Below are positions 11,738 through 22,175 of a stretch of DNA of 64,000 bases, in pieces. Where the stretch lies: NCBI GenBank assembly GCA_963575745.1, contig CAUYUJ010012758.1, forward strand, positions 387,501-451,500, given 5' to 3'. Below the pieces are notes generated by a model. The model ran no database searches, had not been told where the DNA came from, and saw only the letters and a program-made list of their open reading frames with translations. Source of the stretch: Prorocentrum cordatum. Lineage: Eukaryota > Sar > Dinophyceae > Prorocentrales > Prorocentraceae. The position numbers and the translations under genes were made by a program. The first letter of the stretch is position 1, and every line of letters begins with the position of its first letter.

Positions 11738-12400
11738 GTGGAGGAGGAGGAGGAGGAGGAGGAGAAGAACCAGAGTAAACCCAAGATTCATCAGCGACTT
11801 TGGCATAAATCCTCCCTCCAAGCTCCCTTTTCATACGCCCCTACAAGGACTCATATCCACTGGGGGAAGTGCCCGTTTGGAGACAACCGTTTGAAGACCC
11901 TAAAGCGTGCCAGAACATATATCCTGGAATTTCAGTGCCACGAATCAGCGAATCAACTTGACTGTTGCGTCTTGACGATCCTGAATCGCTCAAGAACACC
12001 AGTCCTGCGACTTCAGCACCGCGAATCAGCATAACTGTTACGCCCTGGCAATCCGAAGTCGCTCCAAAACACCGTTTCTGGTGCGCTAACCGTGGGAATC
12101 CGTAAGAATCTTGCAAATGTGAATTACGAATTTGTGTGCGCGGCCTTAACACGAGAGCCACATTTGAGAAAGGAGCCGCCCCCAATCCGTGAAACACTTG
12201 TAGCTGTTTTAAAGACAAGTGTGTGCGGCGCGAGGGCGAGTGCCATATTTTGAAAAGCGCCCGTCCTCAAATCCGCGAAACTCTTGCAAGTGTTTAAAGC
12301 GAATGATGCGTGCGGTGCTAAGGCGAGAGCCACCATTTCGAAGTCGCCCACCATCGATGAAAATGCTGCCAACTCTTTATGTTTCAGGATCATAAGTAGT
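11738..12400 (+). mobile_element. 0.65-kb dispersed element, copy 1
   Basis: Shares long stretches with the reverse complement of 20795-21450. Examples are CCTCCCTCCAAGCTCC, TTGAAGACCCT, and TTGCGTCTTGACGATCCTGA near 11965. Internally it is built from degenerate units of about 70-75 bp (for example CACGAATCAGC...ACTGTTGCGTC, and GAGAGCCACATTT with GTGTGCGCGGC). No coding frame is shared between the copies. The two copies lie about 8.4 kb apart in opposite orientation. Confidence 0.7.
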
Positions 12401-13324
12401 AAGGAAGTCTCAGGCGAAACGCCCGGCCCACCCTTCCGACTGGCCTCGTGGTGCGACAGGAAGGAGTTATTTGTAAGGAAGAGGAATGGAGCAGGAGGAG
12501 GAGGAGGAGGATCCTCCCGATTCCATTTGGAACGCCGGCCCCCGCCAACCCGACGACGGGCTCAGGGGGCGGCTATGACGCAGGGCGGCCCCTCCGCGGC
12601 GACCCTCTTTTTGTTTGAAGTGCGCCCGAGCGGGCGATCTGCGTCTGGGAGTCGTCGGTCTTGCGGTTTTCATCGCAGGGCAAAACAAGGGTGTCCACAG
12701 TTCGGTCTATCGTCGGAGGAGGGCCAGTCGAAACAGCCGCGGCCCGCTCTGGGGTTGTTTGTCATTTTGGGGCATCCTGGAGGCTTCTCGTCGCCACGGC
12801 TGGGTCCGCCTTGGAACACGGGTCAGGATTGACCCCAGAGATGTCTGGGGACCAATTTTAACCGGATGTGGGCTGGGCAAGGGAGCCGCCATTGTCTACA
12901 TTGGCCTTCCTCCGGAAAGGATTTCTGCGAGTCGCTCGGTTTGGCTGCCTTACGGTCGGTTGCGTCAGGTCGGTCCGGTTCGGTCGGCTGTTAAGCAGTT
13001 GTTGCGTCGCTGCGCCCTCCTAAATTGCTTGGGGTCTGTCGGTTTCGGTCGGCCTCGTTTTCGCTGTCGGCTCGGCTAGTTTCCGGCCGTGCTGTCGCCG
13101 TGGACGGCGCCGTGCGAATCTCCAAAATTCCCCAAGCAGTGCTTGCATTGAGATGTTCTTGCTTGATTCGTGAGGAATCGGCCGGGGTCTCGGGTTTTCG
13201 CCCAGAGCCGCCCATGGCCACTTCGTGGCCGCCTCGTGCGTTGGCTGTTGTTTCCAGGCTTTCGCTGGTTGCCCGCCCATGCCCGCCTCAGATTTCCCCA
13301 CGCATTCAGCTTGCACACAGATGC
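12401..13324. other. Unassigned stretch with one small dispersed repeat
   Basis: No gene recognised. About 12935-13015 (TCGGTCGGTTGCGTCAGGTC, GTTGTTGCGTCGCTGCG) resembles 47843-47925. Open frames here have no consistent codon pattern. Confidence 0.4.
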
Positions 13325-13545
13325 TGCACCCGATGTGTTGCACCACATAGTTTCTGCATAACATAGGCCTAGGCTGTACCCTATGCTTGACAGCTACAGG
13401 ATTCAGTGCATGTGTCGCGCCCTGAACATATTGCATCACATGTGTTGTACCCCATACCCTGCACCACGTAGAAAGCAGCGCGCACATCGAATCGTACACA
13501 GATTGCACCACAAAGATTGCACATCGAGAGTGCAAGAGCCCACTA
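13325..13545 (-). repeat. TTGCACCACATA-type array, inverted relative to 2935-3362
   Basis: Degenerate units TTGCACCACATAG, TTGCATCACATGTG and TTGTACCCCATACC, the reverse complement of the array at 2935-3362. Confidence 0.7.
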
Positions 13546-13744
13546 CTTGTGGATCCACACTGGCAAACACTTATGCCTATGGCAGGCTGCTAAGAGCGGC
13601 GCGTTACGTTCTGCTCCGCGCTCCTCGAGGCTTGGGCCTCTTGCTACAGTTGGGGGGACGAGGCGAGAAGCATATTCTTAAAGCAATGTATCGAATGGCC
13701 TTCGGTCCATCCCGCCACCGTGCCTGGGTTGTGGGTATGAAGCT

Positions 13745-13935
13745 TATTGGATGTTCGTTGGGATCTCGTGGGAGACCTCTCGGGGGCCAGTCTGAGGCAG
13801 TTCGGAGACCTCTTGGGGGTAATTTGGAGGCCTCGGGGGGCACCTGTTGGGCCTCTTCGGGGCCTCTTGGGGTCTCTTTGGGCCTCTTGGGGGCCGGTTT
13901 TGGCCTCCTGGGGGCTTCTTTCTTGGGGTGGAAAG
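13745..13935 (+). repeat. GGCCTCTTGGGG-family repeat, copy 2
   Basis: Runs of GGGCCTCTTCGGGGCCTCTT type. Same low-complexity family as 6230-6770. Confidence 0.7.
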
Positions 13936-13969
13936 CTCGGATTTTCGGTGCGTGTTCTCTCTCTTGGAG

Positions 13970-14560
13970 GAGGTGGTGGAGGAGGAGGAGGAGGAGGAGG
14001 AGGAGGAGAAGGAGGGGTGAGCACCGTGAGGGCTCACGGCGGTGGTCAGTCTGCCCTTTGTCCGTCGAGTAGCGCCAGCGCACAACTACGACGCTGTGAA
14101 GTCTCTTCCTCCCGGACGCCCCCTCCTCATCCTCCTCTTCCTCTGCCTCCTCCTTCTCCTCCTTTTCCTCCTCCTCCGCCTCATCCTCCTCCTCCGCCTC
14201 CTCCCCCTCCTCCTTCTCAAGCTCCCTTCTCCTTCGCATTCGCTCTCCCTTCCCATTCGTTCCTCTCCCTTCCCATTCGCTCCTCCGTCCCCTCCTCATC
14301 CCACGCCCCTTCCTCTGCCTACCCCTCCTGCTCCTTTTCATCATCGTTTTTCTCTTCTCCTCCTCTTCCCCAGCTGCTCCTGTATGATCATCATCCTCGC
14401 CCTCCTCCTCCCCCTCCTAATCATGTCTCTCCTACTCTTCCTTCTCCTCCTCATCCTCCTCCTCCTCCCTCCTCCTCTTTCTCCTCATTGTCCTCCTCCT
14501 CCTCCTCCTCCTCCTCCTCCTCATCCCCCATCCTCCTGCTCCCCCTCCTAACTCTCGTAT
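13970..14560 (+). repeat. GGA tract followed by long CTC/CCT field
   Basis: 13970-14015 is GGAGGAGG. 14110-14560 is CTCCTCCTTCTCC-type pyrimidine DNA with near-repeats CCCTTCCCATTCGCTCCT. Poly-Ser/Pro/Leu and poly-Glu frames are artefacts. Confidence 0.85.
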
Positions 14561-14649
14561 TCCCCCCTGTCACGGGCACCCCTCGTTCTAACCAAGTTCT
14601 GAAGGTTCTTGGTTGTGTGTTGGGGAGTAGGTTGCTTCGCTCTCCTGGG

Positions 14650-14715
14650 CCGCCGGACAAAAACGACTCGGGATGAAAAGCCAGCATTGGGGAAAGGGTC
14701 TGGATTTTCAAAAAC
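14650..14715 (-). repeat. Copy of the AAAACCGACTCGGGATGAAAAG dispersed family
   Basis: Reads ACAAAAACGACTCGGGATGA then AAAGCCAGCATTGGGG. Related copies are at 22985-23060, 24462-24582, 29690-29750, 40600-40745, 49775-49850 and 56015-56135. Confidence 0.6.
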
Positions 14716-14729
14716 CACATATTAAAAAA

Positions 14730-15344
14730 TAGTTTGGCGAAGGACCCAACCATATGCAGCTGCGAGTACCGCAGGGTATGGCCCTCTCCCCGACACTAGC
14801 GCGCTGCGAAAGGGACAGCAATTGAGGCTGGCTGACTGGCTGGCTGGCTCAGCGCGGATGAGGGCCGCCAAACGCATCAGGGGTGCGCCGACATGGGCGC
14901 TGTGCCGACATACGAACCCTGCCATTCGGGCACTTGTGCTCCCTATGGTGCCCGAAACGTGTGAGGAGTGTGCCGAGATGCGCGCGGTGCCGCTACGCGG
15001 GCCCTGCCATCCGGGCGTTCGGTGGGGCTCCCCATGGGGCCACGAAACGTGTGAGGAGTGTGCCGAAAATTTGCGCGGTGCCGCCACGCGAGCCTTGCAA
15101 TTTGGGCCTTCGGTTGGCCACAAAACGAGTGAGTGGTGTGCCGAATTGGGCGTGGTGCTGCCATGGGAACCCTGCCATTCGGGCCTTCGGTGGAGCTTCC
15201 CATGTGGCCACTTAACGTGGGAGGGCTGTGCCGAAATGGACATGCGGAGGGCAGAGGAAGAAGGGAGGAGGGGGATGAGGAGGAGTGGGCCGTGGTGCTG
15301 CTGAGTCAGAGCGGGGACCTCAGCACAACAGGATGGTTGGAAAC
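14730..15344 (+). mobile_element. Composite satellite element, copy 2
   Basis: The left module at 14730-14775 (GGCGAAGGACCCAACCATAT) is nearly identical to the one at 30061. It is followed by about four satellite units (GGGGCCACGAAACGTGTGAG core), a purine stretch and a degenerate right module (CACAACAGGATGGTTGGAAA) ending at 15344. This is the shortest of the four composite copies. Confidence 0.75.
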
Positions 15345-15480
15345 AAGGCGTCGGGCCTCTGGGTCCAGGCTGCCCTCGCCCCTCGTCTGGGCGGCACTGA
15401 ACACCCTCGCTCAGAGCGCTCTTCCGTGGAGGTCCCTGGGGTATACTGGAGGCCGCTGGAGGTCCCCACGCGGTTTTAGG

Positions 15481-15515
15481 CGGAACGACGACGACGACGA
15501 CAACGACGACGACGA

Positions 15516-15570
<55 letters not shown>

Positions 15571-15630
15571 AACGGCGACGGCGACGGCGACGACGACGAC
15601 GGCAACGGCGACAACGACGACGGCGCCTGC
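15481..15630 (+). repeat. (GAC/GGC)n microsatellite
   Basis: GACGACGACGGCGACGGCGA pattern, probably a GC-shifted relative of the GAT/GGT fields elsewhere in the window. Confidence 0.9.
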
Positions 15631-15699
15631 CCTCACCCGAGAGCGGGTAGGGCCCGCGCCGCCGGCACAGCCGCCGTTGGCGCAGGCGGGCAGGGGGAG

Positions 15700-15880
15700 G
15701 GGGGGCGCCTTCTCTTATCCCTCTCCTTTGTGTTTCTTCCTCTGTTATTTCTCTCTCTCTGTCTCGCTCTCTCTCTCTCTCTCCCTCTCTCTATTTCTGT
15801 CTCTCAGCGTGGTCGCATTCGACATGCGCCCTGTCTGTTCCTCTCCCTCTTCTTCGCCCTCTCCTTCTCCATCTCTGTCT
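15700..15880 (+). repeat. CTCTCT-rich tract
   Basis: CTCTCTCTGTCTCGCTCTCT-type DNA with two copies of CGTGGTCGCRYTCG-like segments at 15810 and 15893. 15881-16299 contains no recognised gene. Confidence 0.7.
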
Positions 15881-16299
15881 CCCCCTCTTGACGTGGTCGC
15901 GCTCGGCGCGCACTTCTCCATATTCTTATGGTTCCTGAGCCGTGTCCGGTAACAGGACGCGCTTTTGGTGGCCCACCCCCGTCTTTGTCTGCGTCTCTGT
16001 CTCTCAATTAATTTGACTCCTCCAATGCCGCATCATCCGCCTCTTCCTCGGGTTCGATCAGGAACGTTGCCACCCCACCCCACCCCAGAGCGGCGGCCGC
16101 CGCTGGACGGGATCAAGCTAGGCAGATGTAAAGTAGAGTGAGGAAAGCAGAGCCCTCCGGCGGGCGGGGCATCTGACTCCCCCGCGATGCTTGGAGGGGG
16201 GGGAGGAAGGAGAACGACGGGACGTGGGGGAAAGCTCAAAGCCCAAGGGAGTTGGAGAAAGGAGGGGGAGGAGGTGGACGAGGAAGAACGAACAAAACA

Positions 16300-17543
16300 T
16301 AGCCTGGCGAAGGACCCGACCATATGCAGCTGTGGGTTTCGCAAGACAGGTGGGAACTAAGGGAAAGGTTAGCAAAGAGGATCAAGGCGCACGTGACAGG
16401 GACGGAGCGACGTGACATTGCTGACGGGGTCGCAGGGGTCGGCCGTGACGGGTTACATCTGGATGTAAACTATGGCTGATTTGCGCGGTTGTCGGCGCGG
16501 CATTGGGCAGCAGTAGGCAGAGGGGTGTCCCGAGATAGGCGCCGTCACACACGCGAGAGTCCTCGCTTGGGGGCCTCAGGTGGAGCTCCCTAAGGAGCCA
16601 CGAAACGTACCAGGGGCGCGCCGAAAGATTGCGGAGAAGGCATGCACAGCCATTGGGGCCATATGTGGAGCCCCCTTTGGGGCCACGAAACATGTGAGTG
16701 GTGCGCCGAAAATAGTGTGGAGAGTGGAAGAGGCATGCGGACCTGGCCACTGGGGCCTTAGATGGAGCTCCGTATGGAGCCACGAAACATGTGAGGCGTG
16801 CGCCAGAATTGTGCAGATAAGGCATGCGAACCTAGCCACTGGGGCCGTAGGAGGAGCTCCCTATGGGGCCACGAAACGTGTGATGGGTGCGCCGAAATGG
16901 TGTGGAGAAGGCATGCGATCCTCGCCACTTGGGCCTTCGGTGGAGCCCCTACGGGGTCACGAAACGTGTGAGGCGTGCGCCGAAATGGCAGAAAAGGCGT
17001 GCGGGGCCTGCCACTCTGGTCACAGGTAGAGCTCGCCAGGCGGCCACGAAACGTGTGAGGAGTGCGCCGAAATCGTATGGACAAGGCATGCGAACCCAGC
17101 TACTGAGGCCGTAGATGGAACTCCCTATGGCGCCACGACGCGTGCGAGGGGTGCGCCGACATGGTGCGGAGAAGGCACGCAAACCCATGCATGGGGGTCT
17201 TACGTGTAGCTCCCCATGGCGCCACGACACGTGCGAGGGATTCGCCGAATGATTCTGAAGAAGGCGTGGGAACCCAGCCATTGGGGCCGTAGGTGGATCT
17301 CCCCATGCGCCACGAAGGGTGCGAGGAATGCGCCAAAATGGTGTGAAGCAGGCATGCGAACCCAGCCGCTGGGGCCTGAGGTGGAGCTCCCTACGGGGCC
17401 ACGAAACGCGTGAGGGGTGCGCCGAAGCAAAGACCGCGGGGGGCACAGGCAGGGAGAGGGAGGAGGGGGGAGGAGAGGAGAGAAGGACGTGGGGCGCTGC
17501 TGATTCAAATCGAGGACCCAACACCACTGGATGGTTGGGAACA
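16300..17543 (+). mobile_element. Composite satellite element, copy 3
   Basis: The left module at 16300-16345 (TAGCCTGGCGAAGGACCCGA) is separated from the satellite by about 200 bp. Then come about ten diverged 85-95-bp units (GGGGCCACGAAACGTGTGA core, here with GTGCGCCGAAAT), a purine stretch, and the right module at 17500-17543 (ATTCAAATCGAGGACCCAAC ... CACTGGATGGTTGGGAA). The satellite has its own lineage-specific variants, so the arrays homogenised separately after dispersal. Confidence 0.75.
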
Positions 17544-17572
17544 AACAAACCTACATAAATGTAGAATTCCAG

Positions 17573-17703
17573 AGATCCGCGCCGATTCTTTGGATCTCTG
17601 CTGGATTCCTTGCCCTGGCGCGCGAAGTGCGCCAGGGCCAGGGGATACGCCAGAGGCGCCGCCAGGGGAGTTCAGCGCCGATCCAGAAAATCGGCGCGGG
17701 CCT
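17573..17703. mobile_element. Short inverted-repeat element, short copy
   Basis: The left arm CCGCGCCGATTCTTTGGATC (17577-17596) pairs with the right arm GATCCAGAAAATCGGCGCGG (17680-17699). Inside it is a second perfect palindrome around CCCTGGCGCGCGAAGTGCGCCAGGG (17613-17637). The arms match those of 2071-2335. No coding capacity. Confidence 0.55.
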
Positions 17704-18344
17704 CCGAAAGATTATGCACACGTCGATGTTGATTCCTCTGCTCTCTCTCTCTCTCTCTCTCTCTCTCCGTCCTCGCGTGTCGGTCGCCTGGCGGCTGCCG
17801 CTTGCCCTGGGTCGGGGATCGAGGGCTCACGGGTTCGAGCGTCCAGGATCCAGGATTTTGATCGTGTCCGGTCGTGCATGGGTTTCCAGGAGACTTCCCG
17901 AGGCTACGTCCGAATTTGGCTCGACGTCTTGGCCACAGCGCAGAGAAATCCGACATTCGATTTTCCGGGTCATTGGCGCCGTTGCTTCAGAGATTTCTGA
18001 GCGCCTTTGGAGGTCATCGTCGCCAAAGTTGGAGGCGGCTCGGAAAGTTTGCCAGGACTGACTCCTCGAAGTCCAGGGATTGATTCATTAGCAGCGTTTC
18101 GCCAGAGGTTCCTAATAGTAGTAGGAGAAGACCGCAGCAGAGTCCGACAGGGGGAGCGGGGAGCTCGAGGCCGCTTGGTCCATGCTGCCGTTTCGCTTGA
18201 AATTTCTCACCAGTTATTCCAGAATTGTGTTCTCGAGTCAATGTTGGCTACATGTTCGGCCCCTGTAGCACATTTGCTAAGGTGCGCTTGACGGTGCGTG
18301 TCCCAGGAATCCTTAGGAATACTCAGGAATGCACGTTTTCACTA
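17704..18344. other. Unassigned spacer with a (CT)n run
   Basis: (CT)n at 17739-17766. Otherwise no gene or repeat recognised. Confidence 0.45.
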
Positions 18345-18765
18345 GCCGACCTTCTATTCGACCCGCCTTTTCACCGTTGCTGCTGTTAGACTGTTCTGCT
18401 GGAGTAGTTCTTCAGGCTTCGCGGCTTCGCGTATCCCCACCAGACCGTTCAGATACATTGCCCATGAGACGCTGACGGGAAAAGGGGCGAAGAAATACAT
18501 GTAGTGAAACAAAGCTCGGCGGATCCATGGAGAACAGAGGCGGGGGGAGGAGGAGGATGAGGAGGAGGAGGAGGAGGAGGAGGAGGAGGAGGAGAGGAGG
18601 AAGAGGAGGTGGAGGAGAGGAGGAGAGAGGAGGAGAGGAGGAGGAGGAGGAGGCGTGCGGGCCGCGTCCGACTGCGCTGGCGTGCTACTTGTGAGTTGTG
18701 AGGAGGAGGAGGAGGAGGAGGAGGAGGAGGAGGAGGAGGAGCAGGATGAGAAGGAGGAGGCAAAA
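18345..18765 (+). repeat. Segmental duplication, left copy, ending in a GGA field
   Basis: Unique lead-in 18345-18535 (TATTCGACCCGCCTTTTCAC ... GAAACAAAGCTCGGCGGATC, then CATGGAGA) followed by GGAGGA arrays. The matching lead-in starts at 18965. Confidence 0.65.
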
Positions 18766-18769
18766 CGCA

Positions 18770-18930
18770 TGTTGTGGCCCTCGTGGGCGCTTTTGGGGGG
18801 CTCTTGGGCGTTTTGGGTGCCCTCTTAGGAGCCGTGGAGGGGGGCCCCCCTGGGGCTATCAAAATCGCCTCTTGAGGCGCTTTCGGGCCGATCTTGGGCT
18901 CTCTGAGGGCCGTTTGGGGGCTCGAAGAGA
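18770..18930 (+). repeat. GGGCCGTCTTGG-family repeat, copy 3
   Basis: GGCGCTTTTGGGGGGCTCTT and related blocks, wedged between the two segmental duplicates. Confidence 0.6.
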
Positions 18931-18944
18931 AGTGAAGATGTGAC

Positions 18945-19372
18945 GGTTTTTGTTTAGCCAATTTCCTACTCGACCCACATCTTCACTTCTGTTGTTATTG
19001 CAGTGTTTTGCTGGTGTCAGAAGCACTGCCCACGAGACGAAGACACACATGTACTGAAACAGAGCTCGGCGGATCCATGGAGAGAGGGGCGAGGGGAGGA
19101 GGAGGATGGAGGAGGAGGAGGAGGAGGAGGAGGAGGAGGAGGAGGAAAGGAGGAGGAAAGAGGAGTAGGAGGAGGAGGAGAGGAGGAGGAGGAGGAGGGG
19201 GAGGAGGAGGAGGAGGAGGAGAAGGAGGAGGAGGGAGGAGGAGGAGGAGGAGGAGAAGGAGGAGGAGGAGGAGGAGAGGAGGGAGGAGGAGGAGGAGGAG
19301 GGGCAGGAGGAGGACGAGGAGGAGGAGGAGGGGGGAGGAGGACGAGGAGGAGGAGGAGGAGCAGCAGCGGTC
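18945..19372 (+). repeat. Segmental duplication, right copy, ending in a GGA field
   Basis: Lead-in 18965-19085 (TACTCGACCCACATCTTCAC ... GAAACAGAGCTCGGCGGATC, then CATGGAGA), then GGAGGA arrays to 19372. It directly abuts the 3' end of the lectin-like pseudogene on the opposite strand. Confidence 0.65.
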
Positions 19373-19508
19373 GGTCTATTGAAACCCGCTGGCTTGGCTC
19401 GATGCCGGGGTCTCTGGCAGGAAGCTTTCTTCTTGAACCTGCCGGCCTGGTAATTGGACTGCCGAGGTCGCCCTCCAGCCGCTTCTCCACGTCCCTCTCT
19501 GCCGCTGC

Positions 19509-20162
19509 TCACTCGGGCGCCTCGGGCGCCGTCGGCGGCGGCCGCTGCTTCGCCGCCTGCTCAGCGCTCTGGCGGCCGCGGCGCGCGAGGGCGACCGCGG
19601 CCGCCGCAACGCCCAGCGCGCAGGCGGCGGCGCCCAGCCGGGGGCCCGACTGCGCCGCCTCGGACAGCCCGAGCGCTGCCTTCGATTCGACCGTGGAGTA
19701 GACGGAGGAGAGGCGCTCAGGCATAGCTTCTGCTGCGTTGATCTCCGCGGCCATGTCGCTTGTCTCGAAGTCGAAGACGAACTCGGGGTCGGCGCCTGCT
19801 GCCTCCTTGGGGCAGGCGTGCGCGTGAACGGTGGCGCCGCCCGTCGTGGTAGCGTCGGACTCGTCACCTTGGTGCGCGACCAGGCACAACCCCGTGAGCT
19901 CGTTCTAGATGTAGCCGTTGCCCAACAGGTTCCGCTTCTGGTTGCCATGGGAGCTGGGCTTCTCCTTGGCCGCGTCGTTGGATCAGCAAGTCCACAATTG
20001 GATATCGGCCTCTTCCTTGAGGTCGCCGACCTTCTGGCGCCTGCCGCCTGGCGTATCCGAACCGTCCTCGCACAAGGCCTTGATGTCGATGCAGAACTAT
20101 GCGTTGTCGTCCTCGCGACCGGCAACTTTGTTCTTGATGCGACCGGCAGTTTTGTTCTTGAT
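19509..20162 (-). pseudogene. Decayed ricin-B-type (beta-trefoil) lectin-like gene with C-terminal membrane segment
   Basis: Read on the minus strand in one frame from about 20162. The order is: a GRIKNKVAG-like segment; FCIDIKALCEDGSDTPGG (20096-20043); DIQLWTC (about 20006-19986); a GNQKR...GNGYI segment; and NELTGLCL (about 19904-19881). In ricin-type lectin repeats the expected order is a Cys-Leu/Ile-Asp strand, an LW.C strand, a Gln-x-Trp motif and a GYI.N...G.CL strand, so the match is to the fold, not to a toxin. The frame is broken by TAG at 20097-20099, TGA at 19983-19985 and TAG at 19905-19907, and the Trp of the Q-x-W motif reads Arg. After the last stop the frame stays open to TGA at 19509-19511. 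It carries an acidic linker (DPEFVFDFETSD) and a hydrophobic helix (GAAACALGVAAAAVALA) before a Pro/Ala-rich tail, which suggests a membrane-anchored lectin. Introns could explain some stops. Confidence 0.5.
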
Positions 20163-20164
20163 GC

Positions 20165-20635
20165 GATCCACCAGCAGCCCTCGAAAGTTGCGACAGCTTC
20201 GCAGATCGCAGCCCCCCAGGGACGGCGAGGTCCTGCTCAGATCTGCGCGGTGTCTCACTCGGCTGGACACACCAGAAGCCCTCGAAAGTGGCGACAGTTT
20301 CGCAAGTCGCAGCCCACCAGGGACGGCGAGGTCTACCTCAGGTCTGCGCGGTGCCTCACTCCGCTGGACCCACCAGCAGCCTTCGAAAGTGGCGACAGTT
20401 TCGCAGATCGCAGCCCCCTTGGGATGGCGAGGTCCCGCTCAGATCTGCGCGGTGCTTCACTCCGCTGGACCCACCAGCAGCCCTCGAAAGTGGCGACAGT
20501 TTCGCAAGTCGCAGCCCCCCAGGGACGGCGAGGTTCCGCTCAGATCTGCGCGGTGCCTCACTCCGTTGGACCCACCAGCAGCCCTCGAAAGTGGCGACAG
20601 TTTCGCAGATCGCAGCCCCCCAGCGACGGCAGGAT
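20165..20635 (+). repeat. 101-bp tandem repeat, about 4.6 copies
   Basis: TCGAAAG anchors at 20181, 20282, 20383, 20484 and 20585 give an exact 101-bp period. The unit contains GTGGCGACAGTTTCGCAGAT, CAGGGACGGCGAGGTC and CTCAGATCTGCGCGGTGCCT. Copies are very similar, so the array is young. The period is not divisible by three, so it is unlikely to be a coding repeat. It starts where the lectin-like frame would continue upstream. Confidence 0.9.
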
Positions 20636-20741
20636 GCACACACAAGGGGAACGCACGAAGCAAGAGGAGACAAGAGGGAAGCGGGAGACAGGAGGCGGGA
20701 GGAAGGAAGAAAGGAAGGACGCGCGAGCAGTGCTCTATTCA

Positions 20742-20780
20742 AAACGAATACCCAACCAAGGAGGGTTGGGAAAAAATGCC
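20742..20780 (+). repeat. Solo right module of the composite satellite element
   Basis: TATTCAAAACGAATACCCAA ... GGAGGGTTGGGAA matches the right modules at 5455, 17500 and 31677, but here it follows the 101-bp array and a GA-rich stretch in place of the 90-bp satellite. It suggests that the right end can bound different tandem arrays. Confidence 0.6.
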
Positions 20781-20794
20781 GACAAATTCACTGA

Positions 20795-21450
20795 TGGATG
20801 GAAGGTGGTTTTCAAGATGTGGCTCTCGCCTTGGCGCCGCGCACATCCGTTTTTCCAAATGTGTTTCTCGGATTGAGGGCGGGTGGTTTTCAAAATGTGG
20901 TTCTCGCTTTAGCGCCGCGCACGTTCGTTTTAAAAACGCAACAGCTTCACGGATTGAGGGCGGCTCGTTTTCAAAATGTGGTTCTCGCTTTAGCGTTGCG
21001 CGCATTCGTTTTTAAGATTTACCAGAGTTTAACGGATTGAGGGGGGCTCGTTTTCAAAATGTGGTTCTCGCCTCAGCGCCTCGCACATTCGTTTTGAAAA
21101 TTTGCACAAGAGTTTCACGGTTGCCCACGGTCAACGTAACAGAAATGGCAGGTTGGAAAGATTCCAGCTTATGAGGGCGCAACAGTTGCGTTGATTCACG
21201 GTGTTGACGTCTCAGGAATTGTTGTTTGGCACGGTTCAGGATCGTCAAGACGCAAGAGTCAGGTTGATCCGTGGCGTTGGAGTCCCGAGAATAATGTATT
21301 GGCATGTTGCAGGGTCTTCAAGCGGTTGTTTTCCAACGAGGCAGCTCCCTCAGTGGATCTGAACCCTTGTATGGGGCCTACGAAGGAGGAGCTTGGAGGG
21401 AGGGTTTACGTCAACATATTTGATGGCTCTTGGGTTTACGCTGGCCCTCC
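20795..21450 (-). mobile_element. 0.65-kb dispersed element, copy 2 (inverted)
   Basis: On the minus strand it parallels 11738-12400: CCTCCCTCCAAGCTCC, TTGAAGACCCT, TCTTGCGTCTTGACGATCCT, then units with CACATTTTGAAAA. At 20810-21110 four degenerate units of about 75 bp (TTTTCAAAATGTGGTTCTCG) are visible in plus sense. No conserved protein. Confidence 0.7.
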
Positions 21451-22060
21451 TCCTGGAGCTCCTGTGTTGGTGGAGGGAGGGGGGGGGCTCTGCTCCGTTC
21501 GAAGCGCAGCAGGATGCAGGTGGATTCTGAATCAGGCCCATCGGCGGGGGCTGGGCGTGCAGGGTCCTCCTGCTTTCTCTCCCCCTGTCTCTCGTCCTCG
21601 GTCCATCCTTTGGTTGCGCCGCCTGTTTCCCCAGATTTTCTAGTGTACAAGTGTGACTTTCCCCCGGACATCTCGAAGTGCTGGAGCTCCGGTGTTGGTG
21701 GAGGGGGGGAGGCGGGGGGCGGGCTTCTCGGAGCACAGCCGCTCTGGCTCACAAAATAAAGAAGGGCTCAGGGAACCCCCTACTTGGGAGCCCTGTTCGC
21801 CAACGCGTCCCCCAGAGGGGCACGCGAACTGGCCAGGAGCTGTTCCCCTCGCACTGACCCGGGGACTCGTCTTAATCAGCGAGCCTCTCTTACGGGGCCA
21901 CTTCGGAGCTCGCCCCCTTGAGCTTCGGGGCATGCCCCCTGCCCGCACCAGGATAAGTATGGAGCGCGCAGCATACGACTCTATCGCAGGGTATTTTGCC
22001 AGACGCGCGCAAGACACCAGTCTAGGAATGTTGACGTTGACCCCCTTTATGCGGATGTCC
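21451..22060. other. Unassigned stretch
   Basis: No gene recognised. A repeated phrase GGAGCTCCTGTGTTGGTGGA / GGAGCTCCGGTGTTGGTGGA lies at 21456 and 21685. Confidence 0.4.
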
Positions 22061-22175
22061 TGTCCTGTCCTCCTCTTTCTCCTCCTCCTCCTCCTCCTCC
22101 TCCTCCTTCTCCCCTTTCTCCTCCTCCTCCGCCTCCGCCTCCTCCTCCTCCTCCTCCTCCTCCGCCTCACTCTAG
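22061..22175 (+). repeat. (CTC)n tract
   Basis: CTCCTCCTCCTC with CGC interruptions. It ends about 240 bp before an A-rich tract. Confidence 0.85.

Noticed and set aside
17500-17543. tRNA or SINE B-box (GATTCAAATC in the right module)
   Set aside because: No cloverleaf or A-box could be found at the right distance; other copies of the module lack the motif.
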